Source: Stereum hirsutum FP-91666 SS1
Taxonomy: Eukaryota; Basidiomycota; Agaricomycetes; Russulales; Stereaceae
Assembly (NCBI RefSeq): GCF_000264905.1
Contig: NW_006763140.1
Coordinates: forward strand, 410,385-474,384
DNA: 64,000 nt
Reading direction: 5' to 3'
Below the pieces are notes generated by a model. That model did not search any database. It saw only the letters and a list, made by a program, of their open reading frames with translations, and was not told where the DNA came from. Positions 12,803 through 23,175 of this stretch are shown here, piece after piece. How positions within the stretch are numbered: the first letter of the stretch is position 1; the number at the start of each line of letters is the position of its first letter. The position numbers and the translations under genes were made by a program.

Positions 12803-14165
12803 TCATGTGGACGTGGAATCCTCGTCACTCCACACAGCCCTGTCAGGGAACTCCACCTCGGGCTCCAATACCTTCATGAAGGTCGCGAACTCGAAAAAAT
12901 CGCCTTCGATGGGGCCGTGCGTCTCTCGCATACCTCTGTGAAAGGTGTTGATCATCATGCTCCTGAGGACTGGGACGATCCAGCATTTCTTCAGAGATTT
13001 CATAGAGGTGGTGATGTGTTCGAGATTCAAGTTTTTGCCGATTTTGGTGCACAAGAACATAGACTTTGTATCCCGGATAGCCTCCCAGTAGTTCCCTGCA
13101 GTCCAAGTCTGAATCCTCTCTGGTAGTTCGTCCAACCTCACCGTGACCTCATCGCCGTCGAAACCCAACACAAAAGCGCACCACAGCAGGGTCCAGGCAA
13201 ACGACTCGAGATCGTAGCAGTACTGATACTGAACAGACCCATCGGGGTTGTCGAGGAGGTCCATGGCCATATACGCGGCAGTACCGATACGCTGTTCGGA
13301 AGTCCTCGAGGAAGGTCTGGCCTCCGGAGCTGCTAGGTCCCAATCGTTGAGTACTCCGATGACACGGCCACTACAACGGAAGAACATGATGTTGCTGACG
13401 CTCAAGTCGCGATGAAGAATCCCTGTCTTCCTATAGATAACGTAGTGTACTACGAAGGCATCCAGCTTATGAGGATCAGAAACGAAGGGCCAACGCGAAC
13501 GGACTCACATTTAACAACGTCCTTGAAGACGGTCTTGAACTCCTCTGCGTCCTTGACCTGATTCAGAGGCGAGTATCGCGAACACACCAAGACACGAAGG
13601 ATACGATCCAGCGTCCGATCCACCCTCAAAGCCTCTCGAAACTTCGCCTCTCCTTCCGAACATGTCCCATCCCGTCGAACCTCCTTACAAGAGCCATGAT
13701 CTTCTTCCTAGGTAAATCAAGCTCGTCACCCCTTAGACTCACAGAGCACTTGAGATTGGTAACCTGTTTCCTCCAGTACAGGGGTATTTTTCTCCGGATG
13801 AGACGTAGCGTGATATCCTCCGGGAGTCTGTCTGTGGGTTGCCAACTCATTTTTGCGACCAGGCGTTCGTCAATCGAGTAGCGGCGAGGGCCAGGTTGAA
13901 TTGGGTCGTTGGAGTGAGGGTAGGCGAGCGGAACGACGACAGTGCCGCGGTCGAGGAGGCCTAGCCCACCCTTTCGTACATGAAGGGGAGGGCCAGTGAC
14001 CAAGAAACAAGAGGGAGGAAGAGAAGCGGTGAGTGAGGAGCTGTATGGGGGAGGTTCGTCATGTCGTGCTGCACGAGCGTGTGGTATTGGTTCTGGTTCT
14101 GGAGCGACTCGCTTTAGACATGGCGAGTCATCGCTCATAACGTCTGAATTGGCAGGGCGCATCAT
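12803..14165 (-). CDS. FunK1-type kinase, diverged copy C, with a frame problem
   Basis: The kinase half is the exon 13449-12803, with HRDLSVSNIMFF, LNDWDLA, GTAAYMAMDLL and YDLESFAWTLLW, joined through a 59-nt intron (13508-13450) to VKDAEEFKTVFKDVVK. The N-terminal half (14165 down to about 13689) matches copy A over VAKMSWQPTDRLPEDIT...LPRKKI. Between them the frame changes: the first frame stops at 13628-13626, while the second is open only from about 13705. A 41-nt GT-AG interval (13688-13648) would restore one frame of 420 residues, but it is shorter than the neighbouring 58-59-nt introns, so a one-base frameshift is equally possible. It lacks the long N-terminal region of copy A. Called a gene, possibly a pseudogene. 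Confidence 0.6.
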
Positions 14166-14484
14166 CGTAGACTAGATACTTGTAACGATTCGAGCTTTGG
14201 ATGAGTGTCTAGAGTTGTTCTGGTCCGTTGTGCAGGCGGTAGTCCAATTTGTAGTCAGAGTTCGACTTGAGCATGAAAATGTAACGCCGATGAAGATAGC
14301 GTCTGCGCCAGACGAGAGTAGAACCGTTGAGATCGGAATTCGAGAACTTGTTTGATTCTGCCAGAAGATTGAGCGAGGGATACGCAATCAAAATAAACAA
14401 AGAACACGCGCGAAGGTGAGAACAAAAAGCGTGTCACGATCGGCTGGCGGCCCGGATGTTCATTGTTGAACCAAATTCAAATTG
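14166..14484. other. Short spacer, no gene seen
   Basis: This is the upstream region of FunK1 C up to the left edge of the duplicated block at about 14485. Nothing recognisable. Confidence 0.4.
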
Positions 14485-15501
14485 GCTCATCTACACGCAC
14501 AGTCCGTGTCCACTCGCTTCGTCTTCTTCCCCATCTTCAACCGCGACTCGCGTCACCGACACTCCAACACAGTCCTCGGCTGGGCGACCTGGGCAGCGAT
14601 CACCGTAACGTGGGTCGCGGCGTTCATCATCGCGGAAGTCATTCCGTTCTTCTCAGACATGCTGAGTTTGATGAGTTCGTTGTTTGGTGCGGAGGACATA
14701 CGTAGTCTTGCAGGATGAGGAAGTAATTGAACGCGGTCTCTAACGAGCGACCTACGCCCGCCCACCTTTTGGCGCCCGGGTAGGGCGTGAGGTACTGCAC
14801 TTTTTCGCGCACAAGTTCACGCCACCGCCCCTCGGCCGTTGCCGAGATGACATAATCCGTTTGTGTCCCGGTTCGCAAGCAGACCGGGACAAGGGACAAT
14901 GTTCGTGAACATCGCCACTCTTTCAGGAGTACGGCCTTTCATAACTGCTCAACAGCCATTCATCCTCTAAATTTGTGTGGAAGAGCCTTCCCAGCAGTAA
15001 AATCCAGCCCAAAGTGTGCAGTGCGGGTCTTCCTGAGGACAATTTAGGAGCCTAGAATATATCCGCATTTTCGTTAAGTTTTCGTCAAATATTGGTTTGT
15101 CCCATTTACAAGTTCAGTGCACATCAATGGGGTGGGACTGTCCAGCGGCACAAGTTCGTTCACGGCTCCCATGGGACACGGGACACGAACTTGTGCGCGA
15201 AAAACTACAGTAGGTCATGCCCCAGAAGATGAAGCCGAACCAGCAATCTGACCAAACAAACCGGACAACGTCAGCCATCGGGGTCTGGGGAGGAGTGGAC
15301 GAGGAGTAATTAGTCGCAGGAACCTATGTGCGTATCTCCCGGTTTGGTCCTCAGTGCCTCCGTTCTCCACATACCCATCCACGTCGTTTCCTGATCATCG
15401 TCGGTTTCTTGGCACTATAGACGTCAATACAAAGTATCATCGACAGCTATAATGCGGGAACGGTGGGGCCACCGTTTAGCTGTGCCAGTCGGGGGATCTA
15501 A
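14485..15501 (+). pseudogene. Fragment of the amino-acid transporter with exon 10 inverted
   Basis: From GCTCATCTACACGCACAG onward this matches 7847-8444. The exon 9 copy (from about 14503) is nearly intact but lacks 3 nt. The block equivalent to 8057-8258, holding intron 9 and most of exon 10, is present in reverse complement at 14692-15312, and a 416-bp element sits inside it. The sequence then resumes in the original orientation with GTCGCAGGAACCTAT and the exon 11 copy, stop at 15499-15501. Exons 1-8 are absent, so it cannot make a transporter. The inverted exon 10 still reads TPYPGAKRWAGVGRSLETAF on the minus strand. Confidence 0.9.
14795..15210. mobile_element. 416-bp MITE with TA target duplication (Tc1/mariner-like)
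   Basis: The ends are inverted repeats of about 24 bp: CTGCAC then TTTTTCGCGCACAAGTTC on the left, and its reverse complement ending in CTACAG on the right. TA flanks both sides (14793-14794 and 15211-15212). The empty site is visible in the original transporter, where GAGGTAGGCCATG is uninterrupted at about 8155-8170. There is no coding capacity. TA duplication and terminal repeats point to mobilisation by a Tc1/mariner-type transposase; the neighbouring transposase has no matching termini that I can see. Confidence 0.85.
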
Positions 15502-16017
15502 CGCTCGTCGTTCGAGAAGGAGGAGTTTAACTTATATCGGCCCTGGTTAATTGTCCATAAACTTCTGTCGAGAGGACACTGACGTACGGAGGCGTGTATG
15601 ATTTTGTTGGTTGTTGCGACGACTTACGACTCGATGACGGGGATCACATACTTAGACTCTATTCAGGCTCTGCTTTATTTGCTGAACACACCCTTCCTGC
15701 GAGCAAAACTGCCCGACCGTGCAACCCAAAGCGCTGTTGTGCTTGAACCCTATTCGCGCGGGACGTATGAGAGTATAAATACTGGGATCTTATTATGAAA
15801 TGACACCGTCGAATGGTACAAACGTATGAAGAGAATCCAAAGATATCAAGACTGTAAACGACACGATTCCACTTCGATTATAGAATGGTAACGATGCACG
15901 GGGAAAGAGGGTCATAGTGGGCAAACGGCAGACGCAGGAGCAGTGGTCGAAGGGTATGCATGCAGGTAATAGCTGATCCGGACAGAGAAGAAGCGAAAAC
16001 GTATGGAGAACGGTAGT

Positions 16018-17494
16018 CTAATGCGATCTAGTGCGCTGCAACTTCAAAACTTCGACGTGATTATTCTTATCATGGGGGCGCAAGACATCCATGAAATGAT
16101 CGAAAGTGAAGAAAAAATTGGGTCCCGGTACGTCGTCATCATCATCGCTCGACATTGGGTTGCCAGGAAGGGTTTCCGCGTCGGACGCATCAAAATCCTC
16201 CTCTTCGGATTCATCGCGGACTTCGGTTTCATATGCAAGAGTCTTCCCCATGCCGCGGAAAACCTTCTTAGTCCACCTTTTCGTGAGCGGTGCCATGGCC
16301 TTCGTAATCTTGCGGCGATGCGCCTTTACGCCCTTCATCACAAACTCGAGCTTCCGGGATTTGAGTTTGGCCCATTCGACGGTGTCGGTCCACTCCTGGA
16401 TAGGCGGATAGAGTTCCTTGAATGGTACGACTTTCCCCTCAAAGTTCAGCATAAAGGTGCACCAGATCAGAATCCACCCGAAAGACTCAAGGTCATGACG
16501 GTATTCGTGTTTGATCGGGGCACCCTCATTACCAAGAAGCTCGAGCGCCATAAAAGCTGCCGTCCCAGTGCGGTGCTTTGACGAAGGGTCAGGCAGGGCA
16601 TATGGTTCAAGGGGTATGGCTAGATCCCAGTCGATCAAAACACCAATGACTTCACCGTTCTCGCGTCTGAACATGATATTGCCCACGCTGAGGTCGCGAT
16701 GCAGAATGTGGGCCTCTGTGTAGACAACGTAGTGTGCTAGAATATGCGCCAACATCAGACAAGGGTTCGGAACAAGAAAGCACAGGAAACACACCCTGCA
16801 CCACGTCCAAGAATACCTTCGTAAACTCTTGGCAGTTTCGCACTTGTCGCAACGGAATATTGCGCACACAGATCAAAGTGCGAAAAACGCGAATATCGAG
16901 AGCTTCGCCGACGAACGCACGATAGAACTGGGCGTCCCTGAACTCGTTCGCGGTGGCTTTGGGGCCATTCTGGGCCCTTGGATCGGCCTTCCATCTCTCG
17001 ATTTCGCGCCTCGCAATATCCGTCAGATTCTTTCGAGGGAATTTCAGATCCTCCATCGTCTGAGTCACCGAGCCCCTGACGTCTGATACGTGTTTCTCCG
17101 AGTGCGGGATGATTAGACTCCGGATATGCGCGATGATAACGTCCTCGCCCAAGCGATCGTTCGACTGCCAACTTCTCTTCACCACCAGCTCTCCAGGAAG
17201 ATCCTTCGACTTCGGGTCGGAAGGAGGTTTCACAGGGAGCACTGAAGTACAGCGACCGATGGTTCCGGGCTGTAAGTACAGAGAACCAGCTTGGCAAGGA
17301 AATGTGACGATCGCTGGAGGACTGGTGTCAGGACTCGACAGAGGAGAGGTCATGTCAGTAGAAGCGACAGGCTGAACTTGAAGGGATTCGGCAGAGGAAG
17401 CGAGGGGAAGGGGCGAGTCCTCCGCGTCGAAGCGGATAGTAAGTCGGAGACCGAAGTCTGTCCATGATAAATCGGTAGCGGTGTAGGAGCCCAT
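16018..17494 (-). pseudogene. Truncated FunK1 kinase (copy B of A)
   Basis: Exons 17494-16795 and 16736-16018 with a 58-nt intron at the same place as in A give up to 472 residues. The kinase part is intact (HRDLSVGNIMF, VLIDWDLA, GTAAFMALELL, acidic tail). Relative to A, about 400 residues are deleted: QTADPRQSLPQSD, near the N-terminus of A, is joined directly to the region matching FTDLAWTDLVLRL. The A start codon is replaced (CATCATGTCTG became CATCGCCGCG). The ATG at 17494 is the first in frame, and the open frame continues upstream to about 17632 without an ATG. A shortened kinase could be made from 17494, so this is either a young truncated gene or a pseudogene. Confidence 0.75.
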
Positions 17495-17639
17495 GGCGTC
17501 GTAGGAAAAGTCTGATTGGGGCAAAGATTGCCTGGGATCAGCAGTCTGGTTGCGAGGAGTGGTTGCGAGCGAGCGAAGAGAGACAGCGCGGCGATGGAGG
17601 GAAGAGTCAAGCGATGATACTGTGATGTCCAAAAGTAAT

Positions 17640-17906
17640 GCAGCACCTGTCTGTTTTGCATTCTCTCGTGAATAGCTCGGGTTTCTTACTTCCTTTTCCT
17701 GCTATGATGCTTTACTGTAATAGTGTCCTGTCTATGTTACAAACTTGCAAAAGAAGTAGTTTTGTATTGGCTCGAAATGCAGAAAGAAGGCACTCTTTCG
17801 GAGGGAGTGCCACTGTGGCCCAAACCAAGATCCCCATGGATGCAAAAGAAATTATGTTCACCAGCAAACCACAAGAGGAAAAAATTAGATAAAATATGTG
17901 ATACAT
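17640..17906. other. Flank between the duplication and the Tc1 element
   Basis: AT-richer DNA between the end of homology to the FunK1 block (about 17640) and the transposase stop codon. No gene. Confidence 0.4.
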
Positions 17907-19105
17907 TCAGTACTTTGTATACCACCCCCTCGCCTTAATCAAAGCCTGAACCCGTCGTGGTGCACTCTCATACAAATTCTCCAAATAATCCTTCCCCAAC
18001 TTCCCCCATTCCTCCTGAAGTGCAGCCCATAACTGCTCCAAATTTGCCGGTTGCGGAACACGAGCACGTACACGATCATTAAGCTGGTCCCAGGGATGCT
18101 CGATGATATTCATGTCCGGTGATTTTGATGGCCAAGGCAGTAACTCGATCCCCTTCTCAGAGAACCATGCTCTTGCCCGCTTGGAGACGTGCTTGCGATC
18201 ATTGTCTTGTTGGAAAATGATGTCGGAGGGAGAAAGGAAGTGGTCTTCGAGAGTGGGGAGAAGTCCTTCTTCAAGTACAGCCACGTACTTTTCCGCATTC
18301 ATTTTTCCTTCAATCCGTACCAGCCTCCCAAACCCAAATCTCGTCATGCATCCCCACACCATAACATGTCCACCCCCGTGCTTCTCCTGCATAGCAACAT
18401 GCCGTGGGTTAAACTCCTGCCCAGGCTCCCTCCAGCACCAACGATTCCCATCCGGACCATAGAGATTGAATTTGGACTCATCTGAGTAGACGATGCGCTT
18501 GAATTGTTCCACTGTCCAGTCCTTCCTCTCCTCAGCCCACTTCCTCCGTGCTACTGCATGCTCCTTCGTCAATGCAAACTTCTTCCTCTTCTTATATGCC
18601 TTCAATCCTTCCATCCTCAATGCACGACTGACCGTTTGGCGCGAAATGTCCGGGAATAGCTGCCGTTTGACTTGTGAAGCAGTTGATGCCCGGCCCGAGC
18701 GGATCTCATAGGCAGCGCGGCGGCGAGAGCGTGGGGAGATCAGGGGATGTCGACCACATTTTGGGCTATTATAGTAAAGAGAGTGTCGTTTCTTGGCCAC
18801 CTTGTCGTAGATACGACCGACGGTGGTGGGGTGGATGGTCTTTCCGAGGCGAGCAAGACTGCGAGCAATCTCTCGAGTAGAGTACCCATGTTCAACCATC
18901 AAGACACAGCGAGCACGGGTTGTTGGGGTGGTATAAGGCATTGTAAGGGTCAAGCGAGAGTAGAAAGACGCGATATTGTGAAGCTTGCGCGTGATTAGGA
19001 GATAAACGCAGAAAGAAGGAGACGCGTCGAACGCGTCGACGCGTGCCATTACATAAGCATGTCCGTTACGCCGGGACCTCTCTCGCCAGATACTTACTGT
19101 CTAAC
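17900..19105 (-). mobile_element. Tc1/mariner-superfamily DNA transposon (ends approximate)
   Basis: The transposase fills almost the whole element. Candidate ends are CAGTACTTTGTATACC, overlapping the stop codon at about 17908, and on the right CAGTAAGTATCTGG read inward from about 19100. They share CAGTA and GTAT only, so the terminal repeats and the TA duplication are not securely defined. Confidence 0.5.
17907..18941 (-). CDS. Tc1-type transposase, intact, DD34E
   Basis: One uninterrupted exon of 344 residues from the ATG of MPYTTPTTRARC. The frame is open further upstream (to 19049), but the Tc1-like N-terminus fits the internal ATG. An N-terminal helix-turn-helix (HGYSTREIARSL) is followed by a second HTH region (ASQVKRQLFPDISRQTVSRA). 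The catalytic domain has VYSDESKFNLYG (first Asp), IFQQDND (second Asp) and, after exactly 34 residues, the Glu of IIEHPWDQL: the DD34E signature of Tc1 elements. There is no stop or frameshift, so the enzyme may be active. It cuts and pastes at TA sites. Confidence 0.93.
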   Translation of the reverse strand: MPYTTPTTRARCVLMVEHGYSTREIARSLARLGKTIHPTTVGRIYDKVAKKRHSLYYNSPKCGRHPLISPRSRRRAAYEIRSGRASTASQVKRQLFPDISRQTVSRALRMEGLKAYKKRKKFALTKEHAVARRKWAEERKDWTVEQFKRIVYSDESKFNLYGPDGNRWCWREPGQEFNPRHVAMQEKHGGGHVMVWGCMTRFGFGRLVRIEGKMNAEKYVAVLEEGLLPTLEDHFLSPSDIIFQQDNDRKHVSKRARAWFSEKGIELLPWPSKSPDMNIIEHPWDQLNDRVRARVPQPANLEQLWAALQEEWGKLGKDYLENLYESAPRRVQALIKARGWYTKY

Positions 19106-19979
19106 CTCGTTCTTTTGTGCGGTGAGTACATTACATGTTGGGCAGCATACCAACATATTTTCGTTATTTTATAGCCCTCAAGTTTCTACATAGGGACTAA
19201 TAATATGTCCATGAACGGGGTGCTGCATTACATTTGGACAGCACAGTATCAATACAGTTCACCAGAGAGCAGCGAAGTATAGCATGCAGGACCAGAGACA
19301 CGCGATAGAAGGCCTCAGCGATGCGTAGGACCAACTTGGCGAACGTCAACGAGCTGGCCCGAAAGAGAATGTTGAAAGTCGGCGGAGTTCTAATCTGCCA
19401 CAATGATGTCATTTTCACAGGGGTGAGGAGTATGAGCTGTGGCGTCTGTGTGGCGAACAACGCCGTCGACTATTTGGATGTTTAGGGTTCGAGCTAGATA
19501 TCAAGAAAACATCTTCCATCAACAATTATAAACGAATGACCTGCACCGCGCAACGTCGACACGGGAAAACAATCAGTAAAGAGAGTGACTAAAGCAAGAT
19601 ATATAAAGAGCAGTAAGTAGTTTGGGTAGGATGACAAGCAGGCAGCTGGGTGGTCATACAGATAGATGGCGAAGGGCGAGTACGAGTACAGTATACGCTA
19701 TAGGTATACAAAAACGTGAGCAGCCCACAGGCACGCGATATATATACAGTATGAAAAGCGCGAAAAGATCAACGGTGTCGCATCCTGCGCTGCAGCCTGC
19801 ACTGTCGACTCGGGAAAAAGATGGTAACTTCAAGCACCCTGATCTCGCCACCTGGGCCACACATAGCACATATTCACAAATTAAGAGCACAATCGTAACT
19901 CACAACTCGGACTCCACGGCTCCAGGCCTCTGCTTGCCCTCACCATCCCGAACAAGTCACAAAACCTCCTTCAAGCACC
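19106..19979. other. Intergenic region, no gene accepted
   Basis: Short overlapping frames only. The stretch 19580-19760 is TATA-rich (ATATATAAAGAG, GATATATATACAG). No domain or splice logic was found. Confidence 0.4.
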
Positions 19980-20817
19980 TCACAGCACCATAACCGCCCC
20001 ACTCACCATCCCCAAAACTGCCACAGCCCAAACACCCATCCCACCAAGCCCGAGCTCTACTCTCGTCGCCCAACTAGTGCTAGCACTGCCCGTCGGAGCC
20101 GTACTCGCAGTGACCGTACTTTCCACACTCGTCGTCGAAGGTCCCGTCGCACTTGTCGAAGCCGGAACAGTCGACTGTACCGTAGTCAAGCTCGTCACTG
20201 GTCCTCCAGGGTCAGAGCTCGACAGGGCCGAAGACGCAGATGATGCCGACGAGGCTGCTGAAGAAGCAGACGAAAGTATCGACGAGTCGGAGGAAGCGAC
20301 GGAGTCGGAGGAGGCCGTTGCGCTTGAGGAAGCGGAGGGTGCGGAAGAGATTGAGGTGATAGAGAGGGATGGGGACGCGAGGGATGCTGAGGACGACCCG
20401 GATGGAAGGAGGGTGGAGACGGAGGCAGGGATGGACGCGGTGGTCAGAGGATCGGTGACTGAAGCGGTGATGCTACTGGTCTCAGAGCTTCCGACAGTGG
20501 AGATAATCGAGAGAGGGTTGGATATAGGGATGCTGAGGCCGTCAGTCTGCGATGCGGAAGCAGCCGAGGAGGTGGAGGTTTCGTCGTCGGTGGATGTCGT
20601 GAGGAGGACGCCAGTCGCAGTGAGAAGAGCCGTGTCTGTGACCTGTCGAGCAACTAAATCCACTGCATCGACTCTACGACGGCCCTCAGGCGCTGCGAGG
20701 ACAACTACAAGGTAGCAAAAAAAAAATCGATCAATATCTAAAACAAAAGCAAATCATAAGAACAGACGTACCTCCGCAGGCGACCAAAGTCGCGATGAAG
20801 AACACTTTATGCATCAT
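19980..20817 (-). CDS. Ser/Thr-rich secreted protein, probably GPI-anchored
   Basis: Two exons (20817-20772 and 20704-19980) with a 67-nt intron give 256 residues. Exon 1 encodes a signal peptide (MMHKVFFIATLVACG, continuing VVLAAPEG), then a basic RRRVDAVDLVARQ stretch that resembles a propeptide. The middle 180 residues are almost entirely Ser, Ala and Thr with few charges, typical of an O-mannosylated wall stalk. The C-terminus is hydrophobic (MGVWAVAVLGMVSGAVMVL) after a small-residue region, which fits a GPI attachment signal. Likely cell surface; no enzymatic domain. The opposite strand shows a long acidic frame that is only the antisense of the Ser repeats. Confidence 0.82.
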
Positions 20818-21615
20818 GACGAGTGTACAAAGTCGATACGACTACCAGAGCAGGGATTCTGTCGTCTTCTTTGGCTTTTCTCGAAGCCGAGGGATCGTGA
20901 AGAGATATAACAAAAACCCGTGTGCTAGAGTGATAAAGCTCTCGGACGGGTCTTTTCTGTCTCGATATGGCTGAGCGTCTGTAGCGACAACAAAAAGCGA
21001 CTCGAAATTGTGTGTCGAGCGTGCTCTTCGAAGGCCGTTAGAGGATATGAGACAGAGAGAGGGAGGATGGTGTTGCGCGTGGATGACGGGGGCGGAAAAG
21101 GTGGAAAAGCGGCAGTGCCGCGATGGTGGTGATTCATTTATAGTGCCACGACATAGCCGAGTGGAGTTGTCCCGCTCCTCCGCGTGAATCGTTCAAACTT
21201 CTCATCTTCGTTTTGGCACGAATAAAACGCTTTGACATGAGGGTGACACCAGTTTGACACGAGGGAAGAAGCAACCCCGCATGCTAGCTTGATGTGGAGC
21301 GACTACTGCGTTGGCAAGTGGCACAATTTGAGTGTGGCGACTGATGCGATGTTCGCTCGTAGGTTTATTGTACAGTGAGGTTATGAAGAGGTTCAAATAT
21401 GGATTGGGAATGGTGAAGTACAAGCAGCTCATAGCTATGTCATAGTAGAACCATGGGAGGAGGAAGAAGTAATTTTGATCCACTGAGCGACTCGAACATC
21501 GCTCAGCTCACCTTTGATCGAAGATGCATTCGGAGTGTTATACACGGACACTCTTCATGGGTGTACACATCGTAAAAAAGCATACTATATTGGACAGTTA
21601 TCGCCCTACTCGGAC
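20818..21615. other. Spacer upstream of the Ser-rich gene and downstream of the GST gene
   Basis: Contains a TATA-like sequence on the minus strand near 21137 (CACTATAAATG), about 320 nt upstream of the ATG, which would require a long leader. No gene seen. Confidence 0.4.
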
Positions 21616-22847
21616 CTACAACTTCGCCGCAGTTTCCGCCCTCACGACCTTGAACCCATGCCTAGGCGCATGAACCCTAACAAATATGTCGTTCTCGCTC
21701 TTCTTCTCAATCACGATCTCTTCCTCATCTAACCAGACCAGTTTACCCACATCTTTATGGCTCGCCCCCGAATCTGTCGGCGACAAACGAACCTCGTCTC
21801 CCACCTTCAATCCACTAGGCTCGTCCTCTCCCATTTTCACGCCAGCACCAGAACCGGCGGCAACTTTGGCATCGACAAAATCAGAGGAGAGGATGCGTTT
21901 GGCTGCGTCTAGGCCTGCGAGGGAGGATGTTGAAACGAGGGACTTTTGGGCGGACTTGACGAGTTTGTCAAAGCGGGAGATCCAGGCGAAGGTTTTGGGG
22001 AACCGTTTAGGCGAGATGAGAGCAGGAGGAAGGGCTCCGGGCATAGTATTCAGCCAGTGGAATGGCCATACAGCTGCGAAAAATCCCAATGAGTCAGTCT
22101 ACATAGCAGACGGTTTGAAGCCACACGCCACACGAGCATGCAGGACGCAAATAATATGATCGCTTACCTTCGATATCCCCGATGCTCACATCCTTTGTCC
22201 CTAGAACCCACTCCCTCCCATCTCCGAACAAACCCTCCAGGAACTGAAATCCTGCCAATATTTCCGGCACCGCCTGCGCCCTCCCCGTCTCCATATCCTC
22301 CTTCTTCCAACTCCTCCCAGTCAACCCCTCCCTATCCTTCATGAACTTCGGATCCTTGAACACCGGCGAACTCGCCGGAATACACGCCGATGCAGCCGCG
22401 AAGATGCCCGAGTCAATAGTCCAACGGGATAAGAGAGCACTGAGTGCGCGTTGGTCGGGCGTCAAATTTGGCGTTGGGGTGAGGAGTGGTGAGGAGGCGG
22501 TGCGGACGGAAGGGAATGCTGTGGAGTATGGGAAGTGTGTTTCGAGTTTGGATATGATGAGACGGGTGTCGAGGTAGATGTCGCGACCGAGAGTGAGGAC
22601 GGGGATGCGGCGGTAGTTGACGCCTAACAGGTTGAGGTCTGGGCGAGGTAGAAGGGGCGGTTGCATCTGTATGGCCAATGAAAACTGTGTCAGTTTCTGA
22701 GAGTCAATAAAGGTATGGAGAAATGAGGGCGCGTACACATTGCGCATACGAGATGCCTCGTAATGCTAAATACCACACCACCCTACGAGCGTACGGCGAG
22801 AAACTGTAATGGTACAAGACGATTCCGTTGTCGTTTCCGGATGACAT
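21616..22847 (-). CDS. Glutathione S-transferase-like protein
   Basis: Three exons (22847-22737, 22666-22168, 22073-21616) with introns of 70 and 94 nt give 355 residues. The N-terminus has a thioredoxin-like GST domain: IVLYHYSFSPYARRVVWYLALRG (SPYARR supplies the active-site and helix-1 region), then NYRRIPVLTLGRDIYLDTRLII, with the cis-Pro of IPVL and a D-T-R glutathione-contact motif. A helical GST C-domain follows (FHWLNTMPGALPPAL, FPKTFAWISRFDKLV). After it comes an extra C-terminal region of about 100 residues ending in a small beta-rich module (GDEVRLSPTDSG...VGKLVWLDEEEIVIEKK), longer than ordinary GSTs. Likely a cytosolic detoxification or redox enzyme; the substrate is unknown. Confidence 0.85.
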
Positions 22848-23175
22848 TCTGGCAGGAGTTGTCGTAATCACAAAGTCGTTTCTCGAGATAATCAAGCAGA
22901 GCAAGAGAAGAAATGCCGATACTGTGAAGAGAGAGAACAGGAGACGCAATGTCAAGAGTTAGGCTCCCGGCTATGGCGGAAAATCGCGAGCCGGAAACAT
23001 CTTCAACTTCACTCAGTATCTCACCCTCGGCTGATGGTGGGGCACTCAGAAGTACTCTTCGGGTCTATGTTCAAGGCAGCTCTAAATGTATAGTATAAAA
23101 GGCATACCAGACAAGCAAAGCGAGAGTGAACGATGAACAATAGGATTTGGTCCAGAATCAGAGGGAGAAAGAGCG
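22848..23175 (+). promoter_or_regulatory. Divergent promoter region with a TATA box at 23094-23101
   Basis: This lies between the divergent GST and F-box genes. TATAAAAG at 23094-23101 lies 82 nt upstream of the F-box ATG on the plus strand, a suitable distance for a core promoter. No TATA is evident for the GST direction. Confidence 0.45.

Noticed and set aside
17760..19030. GCAGAAAGAAGG occurring on both sides of the Tc1 element as possible ends
   Set aside because: The copies are in direct, not inverted, orientation and lie at uneven distances; probably chance.
18942..19049. 36 extra N-terminal residues for the transposase
   Set aside because: The frame is open, but Tc1 transposases start close to the helix-turn-helix; the ATG at 18941 gives the expected length.
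20077..20715. Plus-strand acidic 212-codon frame
   Set aside because: Antisense of the Ser/Ala/Thr-rich secreted protein, whose signal peptide, intron and GPI-type tail are consistent.
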